From Pullibacteroides sp964436335 (GTDB taxonomy: Bacteria > Bacteroidota > Bacteroidia > Bacteroidales > P3): 21,472 nucleotides of DNA. The notes beneath the pieces were generated by a model. That model was not told the DNA's origin. It saw only the letters and a list, made by a program, of their open reading frames with translations, and did not search any database. The translations under genes were made by a program, and so were the position numbers. Shown here piece after piece: positions 1-7,765 of this stretch (position 1 is its first letter; every line of letters starts with the position of its first letter). The stretch lies in contig CAYTCD010000029.1 of the NCBI GenBank assembly GCA_964436335.1, forward strand, positions 1 to 21,472, read 5' to 3'.

Positions 1-1
1 T

Positions 2-523
2 TTTTTTGTGGGCGATGCCGCCTTGGGGCTTTATACCGCCGCCGAAAAAATCGTGGTGGGATTGCAGGGCATCGTTTCACCGGTCTCACAGGCGTTGTTT
101 CCGTACTTAGGGCATGATTTTGCGGAAAAACCACGCCAAGAAAACCTGCAAAAACTCAAGAAAATATCGGCGTATATGGCGGGGCTGCTGTTTTTGGCGA
201 TGGCGGCGGTGTTCTTCTTTGCCGAACCGCTTGTGCGGATTCTCTGCGGACAGGAATTTATGGAGGCCATCCATTTGCTGCGTATCATGAGCCCCGTGAT
301 GTTTTTCGGCGGCATGAACTACCTGTTGGTCATTGTGGGTTTGGTGAACCTCAATAAATCCCGGTTGTTTTTATACGGGGTTTTTCTTGCCGGAGCGGCA
401 AGTGTGGCGTGGACACTTTGCACAGCGTCTTTTCTTGGCGTGGAAGCCGGTTCCTGGGCAATGACAATTTCCGAAACCGTGCTCTTTTGCGCCTGTTTGT
501 CCGGATTGTTGCGCCTACGTTAG
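2..523 (+). CDS. Polysaccharide flippase (Wzx/MOP family), C-terminal part, 5' end outside window
   Basis: This is the C-terminal 173 or so residues of a multi-pass inner-membrane protein. The frame is open from the first bases of the window, so the gene begins upstream, and the GTG at position 8 is probably internal. The stretch GLYTAAEKIV followed by VSPVSQALFPYLG is typical of Wzx-type lipid-linked oligosaccharide flippases of the MOP superfamily (Polysacc_synt families). Several hydrophobic helices follow, at about 52-70, 90-112, 120-140 and 148-165 of the visible part. Such proteins move undecaprenyl-diphosphate-linked repeat units from the cytoplasmic to the periplasmic face. The downstream glycosyltransferases and polymerase-like genes agree with this role. 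The glycan transported cannot be inferred from the fragment. The family call is good; the exact class (O-antigen, capsule or other) is open. Confidence 0.85.
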   Translation, partial: FFVGDAALGLYTAAEKIVVGLQGIVSPVSQALFPYLGHDFAEKPRQENLQKLKKISAYMAGLLFLAMAAVFFFAEPLVRILCGQEFMEAIHLLRIMSPVMFFGGMNYLLVIVGLVNLNKSRLFLYGVFLAGAASVAWTLCTASFLGVEAGSWAMTISETVLFCACLSGLLRLR

Positions 524-552
524 AAACCTTTGGCTTAAAAGTTTTATCTTTA
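520..552 (+). promoter_or_regulatory. Possible Bacteroidota-type promoter before the GT2 gene
   Basis: TATCTTTA at 545-552 is one base off the TAnnTTTG -7 consensus. TTAG at 520-523 lies 21 bases upstream as a poor -33. The leader to the ATG at 577 would be about 20 bases. It overlaps the flippase stop codon. The match is weak, so this may be an internal promoter or chance. Confidence 0.25.
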
Positions 553-576
553 CGCGCTCTTTAAGGCCTTATTTGC

Positions 577-1644
577 ATGACTGCTATTATCCTGCTCAAT
601 TGGAACGGCTTCCAAGACACCATCGAATGTCTTGAATCGCTCTTTGCCTGCGCAAAGCAAAACTTTGTATGGGTGGTGGTGGATAACGGTTCCGAAAACG
701 AATCGGTGCAGGCTATAACCGGTTACCTGAACCGCTGCGGCAAGGATTTTTCGGTGGTGAAAGAAGGCGAGAACCCCTCTTTTACCCTAAAGGCGGGGCA
801 AGGTGTGGTGTATGCGCTCCGAGAGAATTACGGTTTTGCCAAAGGCAACAATATGGGGATCGCTTTGGTGGAAAGATTGTCGGACAGCGAAGGCGCAGAC
901 AAACCGGCGCATTACCTGTTGCTGAACAACGACACCTTGGTGGAACCGGACTTTTTGGAAAAACTTGAAACATTTTCGTTGAAAAACCCGCAGTACGTGG
1001 CGCTCACACCGCAAATCCGGCGTGCCGGAAACAAAAATATTGTTTGGAACTGCGGTGGAAAACTGGTGTTCGGCTTGCGTATTTACCATTACGAAAACAA
1101 ACCGTATTCGGCCATCAAGGAAAAACATTGCATGCCTATTTCTCTGATTACCGGTTGTGCCCTGTTTGTAAAAAGGGAGTTGATCGGTTTTCCCGATGCC
1201 TGGTTGCAGAAGAAATCGAAAAGATATGCTGCCCGGCCGCATACCCATACAGAAGCCACGCATATATTGTCGAACCGTTTATTTTTCGGCGAAGAAGATT
1301 TCGACTTTTCTTTGCGTCTGCAAGACAAAAAACAAAAAATGGCGTGCGTACTCGATTCGGTCATCTATCATAAGGCGGGCGAATCCCGCAAGCAATTTTT
1401 GCCGGCAGGGCATCTGTATATGCACCACCTGAACCGTTTTGTGGATGTGCGCCAACATTGGCATCCTTTTAAGTTTTTTATCTGGAAACTGATTTATATG
1501 CCCTATATTTCTCTTGCTTTGCTACTGAGGGATAAAATCAAGATCAAGGAGATACTCCGATACCAAAAGAATCTTTGGAAGGAATCCGCCGAGTTGGACG
1601 GCATGGACAAGGCCTTGTTTCAGAAGTGGATATTTTCTAAATAA
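577..1644 (+). CDS. Glycosyltransferase family 2 (rhamnosyltransferase-like)
   Basis: A 355-residue cytoplasmic glycosyltransferase with a GT-A fold. The N-terminus (residues 1-12, IILLNWNG) and VVVDNGS with Asp36 form the nucleotide-sugar binding start of the GT2 family. YGFAKGNN (85-92) is also typical. LLLNNDT (115-120) carries the DXD-equivalent metal site. FFGEEDFDFSLR followed by IYHKAG in the C-terminal half supplies the acidic catalytic-base region and the histidine seen in WbbL-like rhamnosyltransferases. The protein would add a sugar from a nucleotide donor to the growing lipid-linked repeat unit. The extra segment around KRYAARPHTHTE looks like a family-specific loop. The start at 577 gives the expected N-terminal beta strand immediately. 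The next gene begins one base after its stop (ATG at 1646), so the two are probably cotranscribed. The donor and acceptor cannot be read from sequence. Confidence 0.88.
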   Translation: MTAIILLNWNGFQDTIECLESLFACAKQNFVWVVVDNGSENESVQAITGYLNRCGKDFSVVKEGENPSFTLKAGQGVVYALRENYGFAKGNNMGIALVERLSDSEGADKPAHYLLLNNDTLVEPDFLEKLETFSLKNPQYVALTPQIRRAGNKNIVWNCGGKLVFGLRIYHYENKPYSAIKEKHCMPISLITGCALFVKRELIGFPDAWLQKKSKRYAARPHTHTEATHILSNRLFFGEEDFDFSLRLQDKKQKMACVLDSVIYHKAGESRKQFLPAGHLYMHHLNRFVDVRQHWHPFKFFIWKLIYMPYISLALLLRDKIKIKEILRYQKNLWKESAELDGMDKALFQKWIFSK

Positions 1645-1645
1645 A

Positions 1646-2581
1646 ATGCTTTTTTACAAAAAGATACAATATGGTTTTTCCATATTGAAAGCCGAAATTT
1701 CAGGAAATACCGATTATTGGCATCTTAGGGAAAAAGCCGTGGAAAAAGAAGCCTTGAGTCCGGATATCTATTATCTGGATATGAAGGGAAAGGGTTTCTA
1801 TGAAGGCGAAATCGAAAACGGGATTCCGGTCTTTTATCTGAACGGCATCCACCGCACTTTTTTTCCAATCACTGTATTGAACTATGGCCTGGGGCTTTTA
1901 AACAGGTTGCATGATGGGGAAGCCGTACATACAGATTTGCAGAAAGTATTGGATTTTGTGCTTTCCCGACAAGACAAAGACGGTGCATGGCGTTTTGACA
2001 TACCGCAAGGCGTAAGGCACGAAATGGCGGAAGGAAGGGTTTCGGGCATGACGCAAGGGCTGGCGATTTCGTTTTTGATTCGTTGCGTCCATATCGGCCT
2101 ACTCTCTCGGGAAGCGTGCCTGAAAGCCATCCGCCCGGCACGCACAATGATGCTTTCTCCCCTTTGCACGGGCCTTATCGATGGCGAACCCTTTATCGAA
2201 GAATTCAACGTTCCGGGAGCTTCCATTCTCAACGGTTCCATGTTTGCCTTGTTGGGATTGTTCGATTATGAAGTCTTTACAGAAGAAGACGGAATCTTTG
2301 TAGGTTTTGAACGTGCCCTGCGCCATCTTCTGCCTGGTTTCGGATTCGGTCTTTGGAGCTATTATGACCGGAAAGGATCACTTTGTAGTAAATTTTACCA
2401 GCAACTTCACGTGGACCTGCTGACTGTTTTTTATCAACTGACCGGAAACGCCGAATATCTCCGGTACCGGAACCGTTGGAAAAAAGGATTGAAATTCGCT
2501 TTCTTCTTTATCCTTCTCAAGGCAGGACAGAAATTTTTCCAGATACGGAAGTGGAGCATGAATGCCGACCGAAAAAATTAA
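1646..2581 (+). CDS. D-glucuronyl C5-epimerase-like protein
   Basis: A 311-residue protein resembling the C-terminal catalytic domain of D-glucuronyl C5-epimerases (GLCE-C family), known from heparan sulphate synthesis and also present in bacteria. Recognisable blocks are SGMTQGLA (133-140), the Pro-containing block ending in SILNG (189-197), FGLWSYYD (234-241) and FYQQLHVDLL (250-259) followed by a late Trp278 in a YRNRWKKG context. In the animal enzyme, tyrosines in the corresponding blocks are catalytic; here Tyr239, Tyr240 and Tyr251 are candidates. The reaction would invert C5 of a uronic acid (GlcA to IdoA) in a glycan chain. No signal peptide is visible. The C-terminus (281-301) is hydrophobic and basic and might associate with the membrane. 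It starts one base after the GT2 stop codon. The family assignment rests on motif recall, and the substrate in this organism is inference. Confidence 0.72.
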   Translation: MLFYKKIQYGFSILKAEISGNTDYWHLREKAVEKEALSPDIYYLDMKGKGFYEGEIENGIPVFYLNGIHRTFFPITVLNYGLGLLNRLHDGEAVHTDLQKVLDFVLSRQDKDGAWRFDIPQGVRHEMAEGRVSGMTQGLAISFLIRCVHIGLLSREACLKAIRPARTMMLSPLCTGLIDGEPFIEEFNVPGASILNGSMFALLGLFDYEVFTEEDGIFVGFERALRHLLPGFGFGLWSYYDRKGSLCSKFYQQLHVDLLTVFYQLTGNAEYLRYRNRWKKGLKFAFFFILLKAGQKFFQIRKWSMNADRKN

Positions 2582-2595
2582 ATTCGCTATCTTTG
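2579..2595 (+). promoter_or_regulatory. Two closely spaced -7 elements before the GT4 gene
   Basis: TAAATTCG at 2579-2586 and a perfect TATCTTTG at 2588-2595 both fit the Bacteroidota -7 box, each followed by C. The ATG at 2623 follows after 27 bases. I see no convincing TTTG at the -33 position for either. The elements sit on the end of the epimerase gene, so they would act as an internal promoter of the glycan operon. Confidence 0.4.
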
Positions 2596-2622
2596 CTTTA
2601 TTTAGCCTGTAACGCGGTTTCA

Positions 2623-3675
2623 ATGACTCCCAAAAAAATATTGCTGTTAGGGTACTTTGGCTTCAAGACCAATCAGAAAGACGGTCAGACCATCAAGACC
2701 AGGCAATGCTATACCCTTATCGAACGTCGGGCGGGAGACAGTGTTTCCCTTCGTTTTTTCTACACGGAGATTCTCAATTTTTATCCATGGAAGATTCTGG
2801 GGCTGCTTTGGAAAACCGTTTGCGCAGACAAAGTGGTCTATCTGCCTGCGCATAATAATCTGAGATACTTTTTCCCTTTTCTGTACGTTTTGTCGAAGAT
2901 ATTCCGTTTCGATATCATTTATATCCAGATCGGGGGATGGTTACCCGAATTCTTTGACCGGCATCCCTTCATCAACAAGAAAATGCGGAAGATAAAGGTA
3001 CTTCTGCTCGAGAACCAAAAACTGAACGAGATCCTTCTGCAGCGATACGGCATGTTGAATGTGGAAGTAATGCCCAATTTCCGCTTCGTAAATTTCAAAC
3101 CGGCCCTGTCTTCACAAAACCGAGATCGTTTCCGATTGGTATTTATGTCGCGCATCATAAAAAAGAAAGGCATAGATGTGGTGTTTGCACTGGCTGAATA
3201 TTTCGCACGTCCGGAAATCAAGGCCCAATGCCCGGTGGAGATAGATTTTTACGGAAAAACCTATCCCGAAGACGAAACCTATTTTCTGAACGCTTTGGAA
3301 CAGTATGCCGATGTGCATTTTAAAGGCGAAATCGAACCTGAAAGAATTCCCCAAACCCTATCGGGCTACGATGCCTTGATCCTGCCTACCCGCTATACAA
3401 CCGAAGGGGTTCCCGGTGCCATTATAGATGCCTATACGGCGGGAATCCCCGTTTTGGTTTCCAATTGGTTTTATGCCGATTCCTGCGTAACGGAAGATGA
3501 AACCGGCTATATCGTCCCCATCGGAAAAGACGAAGTGGCGCAATACGCCGCCCATATCGAATACCTGTTTACCCATCAGGACAAACTCGACAGAATGAAA
3601 AAAATGGCTTACAGCCGTTCCAAAATCTACGGAGAGGCGTCTGCTTGGAAAACACTTGAACCGTTTCTCAAATAA
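2623..3675 (+). CDS. Glycosyltransferase family 4 (GT1/GT4 superfamily)
   Basis: A 350-residue GT-B fold glycosyltransferase. The N-terminal strand KKILLLGYFG (residues 4-13) is followed by a donor-domain start near residue 172, FMSRIIKKKGIDV, which is the usual SRL..KKG block of family 4. TTEGVPGAIIDAYTAG (259-274) is the E-x7-E motif with Asp269 in the second position in place of Glu. These enzymes are retaining and use nucleotide-sugar donors at the cytoplasmic face. The frame is open upstream to 2476, but that would overlap the epimerase by about 100 bases and add 49 residues unlike the family. The ATG at 2623 gives the family-typical N-terminus and lies just after two -7-like elements. 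The sugar transferred is unknown. Confidence 0.88.
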   Translation: MTPKKILLLGYFGFKTNQKDGQTIKTRQCYTLIERRAGDSVSLRFFYTEILNFYPWKILGLLWKTVCADKVVYLPAHNNLRYFFPFLYVLSKIFRFDIIYIQIGGWLPEFFDRHPFINKKMRKIKVLLLENQKLNEILLQRYGMLNVEVMPNFRFVNFKPALSSQNRDRFRLVFMSRIIKKKGIDVVFALAEYFARPEIKAQCPVEIDFYGKTYPEDETYFLNALEQYADVHFKGEIEPERIPQTLSGYDALILPTRYTTEGVPGAIIDAYTAGIPVLVSNWFYADSCVTEDETGYIVPIGKDEVAQYAAHIEYLFTHQDKLDRMKKMAYSRSKIYGEASAWKTLEPFLK

Positions 3676-3708
3676 AAGATACAATGCTTTTCCTTTAAAT
3701 GAATTGCC

Positions 3709-4980
3709 ATGGAGATTTTTTTGACGGTAAGTGTTTTTATTGAGATCTTTTTGCTCGCATGGATTGAAAAAAGGATGTGGAAAACCTACTTCACACCGCT
3801 CAATTTCCTGATAGCACCTTATGCCGTAGCCTTGGTTGTTACACTTGTAGTGGAAGGCCGTTTCGGCATCGTGCCGTTCTATTATCCGAGTCTTATACCG
3901 TGGATTCTCGGCATGCCGATCTTTGCTGTTCCGAGTTGGATTTTGTTTGTCCTCACCCATAAAAAAAACCTCTCTCTCCCTCCTGTCAAACAAAAAGAAG
4001 ACGGTGCATTGTCGTGGAAAATCATCCTGGCCTATATCATCGGGGTCTTTCTGGGGATATGGTTGCTTGTGCTTTTAAACACAGCCGATTGCCAGATAGG
4101 CAGTGAACGGTTCGGACATCTTTTTGCCGGCGCAGGGTTTACGGGACATCTTCTGGTAATCGGTATGGCTTTGTTGCTTTTCCTTTCCGCTTCGCTCCAA
4201 AAAGTAAGAAAGCATCCTGTATTCCGTTTTGACCGCAACAACCTTTTGATGAAATGCGTCTTGTTGTTGTTACTTTTTTTTCTAGTTGTATATCAAACAA
4301 AAAGTTGGATTCTTCTACCTTTAATCGCCGCTTTCTTAACCTATCTCATTTCCGATAGAATCAAACTCAAGATTTCGCATCTGATAGGCGTTGTGGCCGC
4401 CGGTGCGGGCGTTTTCTTTTTGAGCTACCTGTTGATTTACTTTTCCGGAAACACGCTTTTTCCCGAATCTTCCACGCTGGGTGCACAATTAAAATCCATA
4501 TCGGGACTGTGGGTCCACTATGTTACCTCCGGCACTTTCGGCCTAAGCATGGATATGCAGAACGGTATCCTTGAGCCTTGCCAGTGGCGTTATCTTTTTC
4601 CTCCCTTTCTTGGGATTCCGGCCGATGGCAATATCCCCGAATGGTTTCATACAGGATTGAATTTCACCAACGTGAGAACCCTGATAGGATCGATCTATAT
4701 CTTTTCGGGACCGGCAGGTTTTTCCTTTTTCGTATTCGGTCTCAGCACGGTATGCTATCTGTTTTTCGATCTGTATCGGAAAACAAAACACTTTTATGCA
4801 TTACTGCTTTACGCTTGGCTATGCACGGTGCTGTTCATGGGATGGTTCGATTCTTACCTGTCTTTGCTGAACACTTACGAAATCCCGTTCTGGCTGCTCG
4901 TTTTTTACGGCATTGACACTCTCTGCGAGAGAAAGCGCCGGCAACCGCAAGAAAAACCTATCTTTACGGGTTCTAAATAA
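3709..4980 (+). CDS. Polymerase-like polytopic membrane protein, copy 1 (Wzy-type candidate)
   Basis: A 423-residue protein with many hydrophobic segments (about ten), beginning directly with a transmembrane helix (residues 1-18). It is a clear paralogue of the next gene. Shared blocks are KTxxTPLNxL near residue 25, GxVPFYYPS near residue 50, a GFxGHL segment near residue 143, a soluble stretch ending in GLSxDMxxGI near residue 280, NxTNVRTxxGxxYxF near residue 320, and a GWFDxY block near residue 383. This architecture, many helices with one long periplasmic loop before the last helices, fits oligosaccharide repeat-unit polymerases (Wzy-like). The locus context agrees. Wzy proteins have little sequence conservation, so function is inferred from topology and neighbours. 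A transporter or other polysaccharide membrane protein is possible. It is separated from copy 2 by nine bases. Confidence 0.68.
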   Translation: MEIFLTVSVFIEIFLLAWIEKRMWKTYFTPLNFLIAPYAVALVVTLVVEGRFGIVPFYYPSLIPWILGMPIFAVPSWILFVLTHKKNLSLPPVKQKEDGALSWKIILAYIIGVFLGIWLLVLLNTADCQIGSERFGHLFAGAGFTGHLLVIGMALLLFLSASLQKVRKHPVFRFDRNNLLMKCVLLLLLFFLVVYQTKSWILLPLIAAFLTYLISDRIKLKISHLIGVVAAGAGVFFLSYLLIYFSGNTLFPESSTLGAQLKSISGLWVHYVTSGTFGLSMDMQNGILEPCQWRYLFPPFLGIPADGNIPEWFHTGLNFTNVRTLIGSIYIFSGPAGFSFFVFGLSTVCYLFFDLYRKTKHFYALLLYAWLCTVLFMGWFDSYLSLLNTYEIPFWLLVFYGIDTLCERKRRQPQEKPIFTGSK

Positions 4981-4989
4981 AAACGGAAC

Positions 4990-6300
4990 ATGGAGATTCT
5001 TCCGGCAATTGTACTTTATGTGGAAGTGTTCCTGTTGGCGCTTGTGGAGAAACAGGTATGGAAAACCCTGTACACCCCCCTCAACTGCCTGATGATTCCC
5101 TATGCCTTTATATTGGGCATCTGTCTGTTGGTGGACGGCAACATGGGATTCGTGCCTTTTTATTATCCGAGTATCTGGGTCTGGGTAGTGGGCATCGCCG
5201 TGTTTTTTATACCGAGTTTCTTTCTGGGCATAGTATATTCTGCCGCCACACAATACACACATTTTAAAACTTTTTCGATTCCTTCTCATACCGTCAGGAT
5301 ATTGGAGAAAATAACCCGGTTTATTATTGCGCTGTTTGTTTTAAAGATAGCGTACATGTTGCTGACCTGTCCGTTTTCGCCGGGCAGTGAAAATTTTGGG
5401 CGTCAACTTGCCGGGGAAGGCTTTTTCGGACATTTATTTACCTGCTTTATGGTGCTGTTTATCATCTGGGTTCTGTTGGTGGACAAGAACCATAAGCGGT
5501 ATTGGATTTATCTGCTTGCCTTTCTATTGGTGGACCTGCTGTATGCGGTAAAAGGATGGTTGCTGTTGCCCTTTTGCGGCAGCCTGCTTTTACGGCTTCT
5601 TACAGGGCGTATGCGGATGAAAATAAAATTAATGATAGGTGTGGCGCTGGCCGGTTTTCTGTTTTTCTTTGCCATCTACTGGATCGGGTTCATGAGCCGG
5701 TCAGAAACCATTCGGACACAATACGGTATGACACCCGCCGAATACCGTAAAGACGTGGCCGGTTATATCCAAAAGCATTTTGTTACTTACCTTACGGCAG
5801 GAGTTTACGGACTTAGCGAAGATATGGCGCAGGGAATAGAGGAAAGACAACCCGAAAAGATTTACACGCCTTTTGTCAACATAGCCCGTTTTCTGCATAT
5901 AGCCAAAACAACGGAAAACGGACAAGAATTGGGAATGGAGGATGCACTGAACAAACATTATCTCATCACCACCCGTTTGGATAACGGCACCAATGTCAGA
6001 ACTTTTATGGGAACCTTGTATGTGTTTTTAGGTGAATGGCATGCGGCAGTTTATGTGTTTCTCTTTTCCTGTTTCACCTGCATGGTTTTCTTTATCGCCC
6101 GCCAACGCGGCAATCTGTTTCTTTTGGCATTCTTGGGCTGGCTGTATGGTATGTTGTCTTTGGGTTGGTTTGATCCCTATGTACAAACCTTAACCGCCCT
6201 GACGGTGCCTGTTTTCTTGCTGTTGCTATACGAAATTTGTTGGTTGGCCGAATTTACCGGCCAAAAAAGGCTCCGTTATAATCAACGGCTGTACCGATAA
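4990..6300 (+). CDS. Polymerase-like polytopic membrane protein, copy 2 (Wzy-type candidate)
   Basis: A 436-residue polytopic protein, paralogous to the gene just upstream. By hand count about half of the first 79 aligned residues are identical, including TPLN (residues 29-32) and GFVPFYYPS. Its large hydrophilic loop (residues ~235-335) is longer than in copy 1 and carries the RSETIRTQYG and PAEYRKD stretches before GLSEDMAQGI. NGTNVRTFMG and LGWFDPY follow near the last helices. The likely role is polymerisation of lipid-linked repeat units in the periplasm, inferred from topology and locus. The pair arose by tandem duplication and has diverged, so the copies may handle different linkages. 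The start at 4990 aligns exactly with the start of copy 1 (both MEI), which supports both starts. Confidence 0.68.
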   Translation: MEILPAIVLYVEVFLLALVEKQVWKTLYTPLNCLMIPYAFILGICLLVDGNMGFVPFYYPSIWVWVVGIAVFFIPSFFLGIVYSAATQYTHFKTFSIPSHTVRILEKITRFIIALFVLKIAYMLLTCPFSPGSENFGRQLAGEGFFGHLFTCFMVLFIIWVLLVDKNHKRYWIYLLAFLLVDLLYAVKGWLLLPFCGSLLLRLLTGRMRMKIKLMIGVALAGFLFFFAIYWIGFMSRSETIRTQYGMTPAEYRKDVAGYIQKHFVTYLTAGVYGLSEDMAQGIEERQPEKIYTPFVNIARFLHIAKTTENGQELGMEDALNKHYLITTRLDNGTNVRTFMGTLYVFLGEWHAAVYVFLFSCFTCMVFFIARQRGNLFLLAFLGWLYGMLSLGWFDPYVQTLTALTVPVFLLLLYEICWLAEFTGQKRLRYNQRLYR

Positions 6301-6321
6301 CGGCGATTACTTAAAAAAAGC

Positions 6322-7710
6322 ATGCGGTTAATAGCGTCCATAAAAAGAAACGACATTTTCGCTTCCAACGGTAAGCCGGCCTTGCATTTTTGCAGGGGTC
6401 TGTGCGTATCGTTACAAAACCTGAACATCAGTCTTTTCCTGCTTTTTTTCTGGGCGCCCTTCAATCTGCCATCTTATCTTTTGGGGGTGAGCGTGGGGCT
6501 TTCTGCCGTATGCTGCCTGCTTCTCCCCAAAGGGGAAATAAAAGCGTCTCTGTCTTGCTGGAAACCGTTTCTGCCGCTGTTGGCGCTTTTTGTTCTTTTA
6601 TGTCTGACCATCTTTTATGCCTGCAACAGAACGGCAGCCATTGCGTCTTGTGCCGGACAACTCGCTTTTCTTTTGATTCCCTTTGTGTTTTTTGGCATGT
6701 CGCCTGTTTTTTTCTCTCCCGGAAGGATACGTTCTTTTTCTTTCCTTCTGGTAATCGGAAGCCTGATCGAAGTTATCGTGCGGGCGGTGGTCTTGACCCG
6801 CTGTTTTCTCAGCGTACCTGAACTTGAAAACTATCGTTTGGCGGGATTCTGGCCCTCCCTCAACGAATTTCTATCCTTTCAGGCCATCTACATGAGTTTC
6901 GCCGGTATGAAAATGCCGATGCATACTACAATTGAAGCGTTGTTCATCAATACCGCCTTTATTATTGTCTTTCTTGCCCGCATCTATGGAAACCGTTTTT
7001 TAAGCACACCTCTGCGCCGACGTTTGGCGGATATATCGCTGTTTTTATTTGCCGTAAGTTTACTCACCTCCAATTCCAAAACCGGGCAGACAATGTTTGT
7101 CTTAAGTCTGCTTTGCCTTATCGTATTGGCTTTCTGTCGCCACCGCCAGCATCTGGCGGGCGGCATATTGGTAACGGCCGCCGTTTTCGGATGTCTGCTG
7201 TTTCCTTTTGTCGGAAAAGGCATCGTCGGGCGTTTTTCACAATCATTGCATGTGATGAACGATGCGCATAAACATAATCCCGGCACGGTAGAAAGTGACG
7301 GTTCCGCATTACCTCGTCTCTATTGTTGGAAAATCGCCGGCGACATGATAAGGGAACGCCCCCTGACCGGTTGGAGTGCAGATTCCCATATCAGGTTCAA
7401 AAACAATTTTATAGAAAAATATCCCTTTTACCGAAACCATTACCAGCATCCCCATAATCAATTTCTTTTTATATGGATGACAACCGGTATCACCGGACTT
7501 GTACTTTTACTATGGTTCTGGGTGGAGGCCATCCGTCTGGCAAGCAAAGAGCGGCGTTTGTTCTGGTGGTTATGGCTGTTTATGATTTTGTGTTTTTGTT
7601 TGATCGATGTCTTTTTTTACTGCGGTTTGTTCTATTTTGTGGCACTTTACGGTATTCTTATCGTAACCCGTTTTCATAAGCAACATCAAACGGTCTTTCC
7701 CGCCGGATAA
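6322..7710 (+). CDS. O-antigen ligase/polymerase family protein (Wzy_C domain)
   Basis: A 462-residue polytopic inner-membrane protein. After about 30 basic and polar residues it has transmembrane helices through residue ~300. A large periplasmic segment follows, with RLYCWKIAGDMIRERPLTGW (about 330-350) and the HPHNQF block at 376-381. This Arg-rich lead-in and PHNxF motif are typical of the Wzy_C superfamily, which includes WaaL O-antigen ligase, some polymerases and PglL-type oligosaccharyltransferases. The three activities cannot be separated by sequence alone. In this locus it could join polymer to lipid A core or act as the main polymerase. It starts 21 bases after copy 2 and is the last gene of the glycan cluster. 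It shows no obvious similarity to the two preceding paralogues. Confidence 0.8.
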   Translation: MRLIASIKRNDIFASNGKPALHFCRGLCVSLQNLNISLFLLFFWAPFNLPSYLLGVSVGLSAVCCLLLPKGEIKASLSCWKPFLPLLALFVLLCLTIFYACNRTAAIASCAGQLAFLLIPFVFFGMSPVFFSPGRIRSFSFLLVIGSLIEVIVRAVVLTRCFLSVPELENYRLAGFWPSLNEFLSFQAIYMSFAGMKMPMHTTIEALFINTAFIIVFLARIYGNRFLSTPLRRRLADISLFLFAVSLLTSNSKTGQTMFVLSLLCLIVLAFCRHRQHLAGGILVTAAVFGCLLFPFVGKGIVGRFSQSLHVMNDAHKHNPGTVESDGSALPRLYCWKIAGDMIRERPLTGWSADSHIRFKNNFIEKYPFYRNHYQHPHNQFLFIWMTTGITGLVLLLWFWVEAIRLASKERRLFWWLWLFMILCFCLIDVFFYCGLFYFVALYGILIVTRFHKQHQTVFPAG

Positions 7711-7723
7711 TTTCCTCTTTTTG

Positions 7724-7731
7724 TAAATTCG
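7724..7731 (+). promoter_or_regulatory. Possible -7 element of the rpoN promoter
   Basis: TAAATTCG followed by CAC lies 34 bases before the rpoN ATG. The same TAnATTCGCAC string occurs 37 bases before the C1B peptidase gene at 18223, in an equivalent position. No good -33 TTTG is seen about 20 bases upstream. It marks the likely break between the glycan cluster and rpoN. Confidence 0.4.
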
Positions 7732-7765
7732 CACGTCAAAAGGGGCTTATCCCCTTACAGAAATT

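Noticed and set aside
2476..2622. Longer start for the GT4 gene
   Set aside because: It would overlap the epimerase gene by about 100 bases and add residues unlike GT4 proteins. The ATG at 2623 gives the expected first beta strand.
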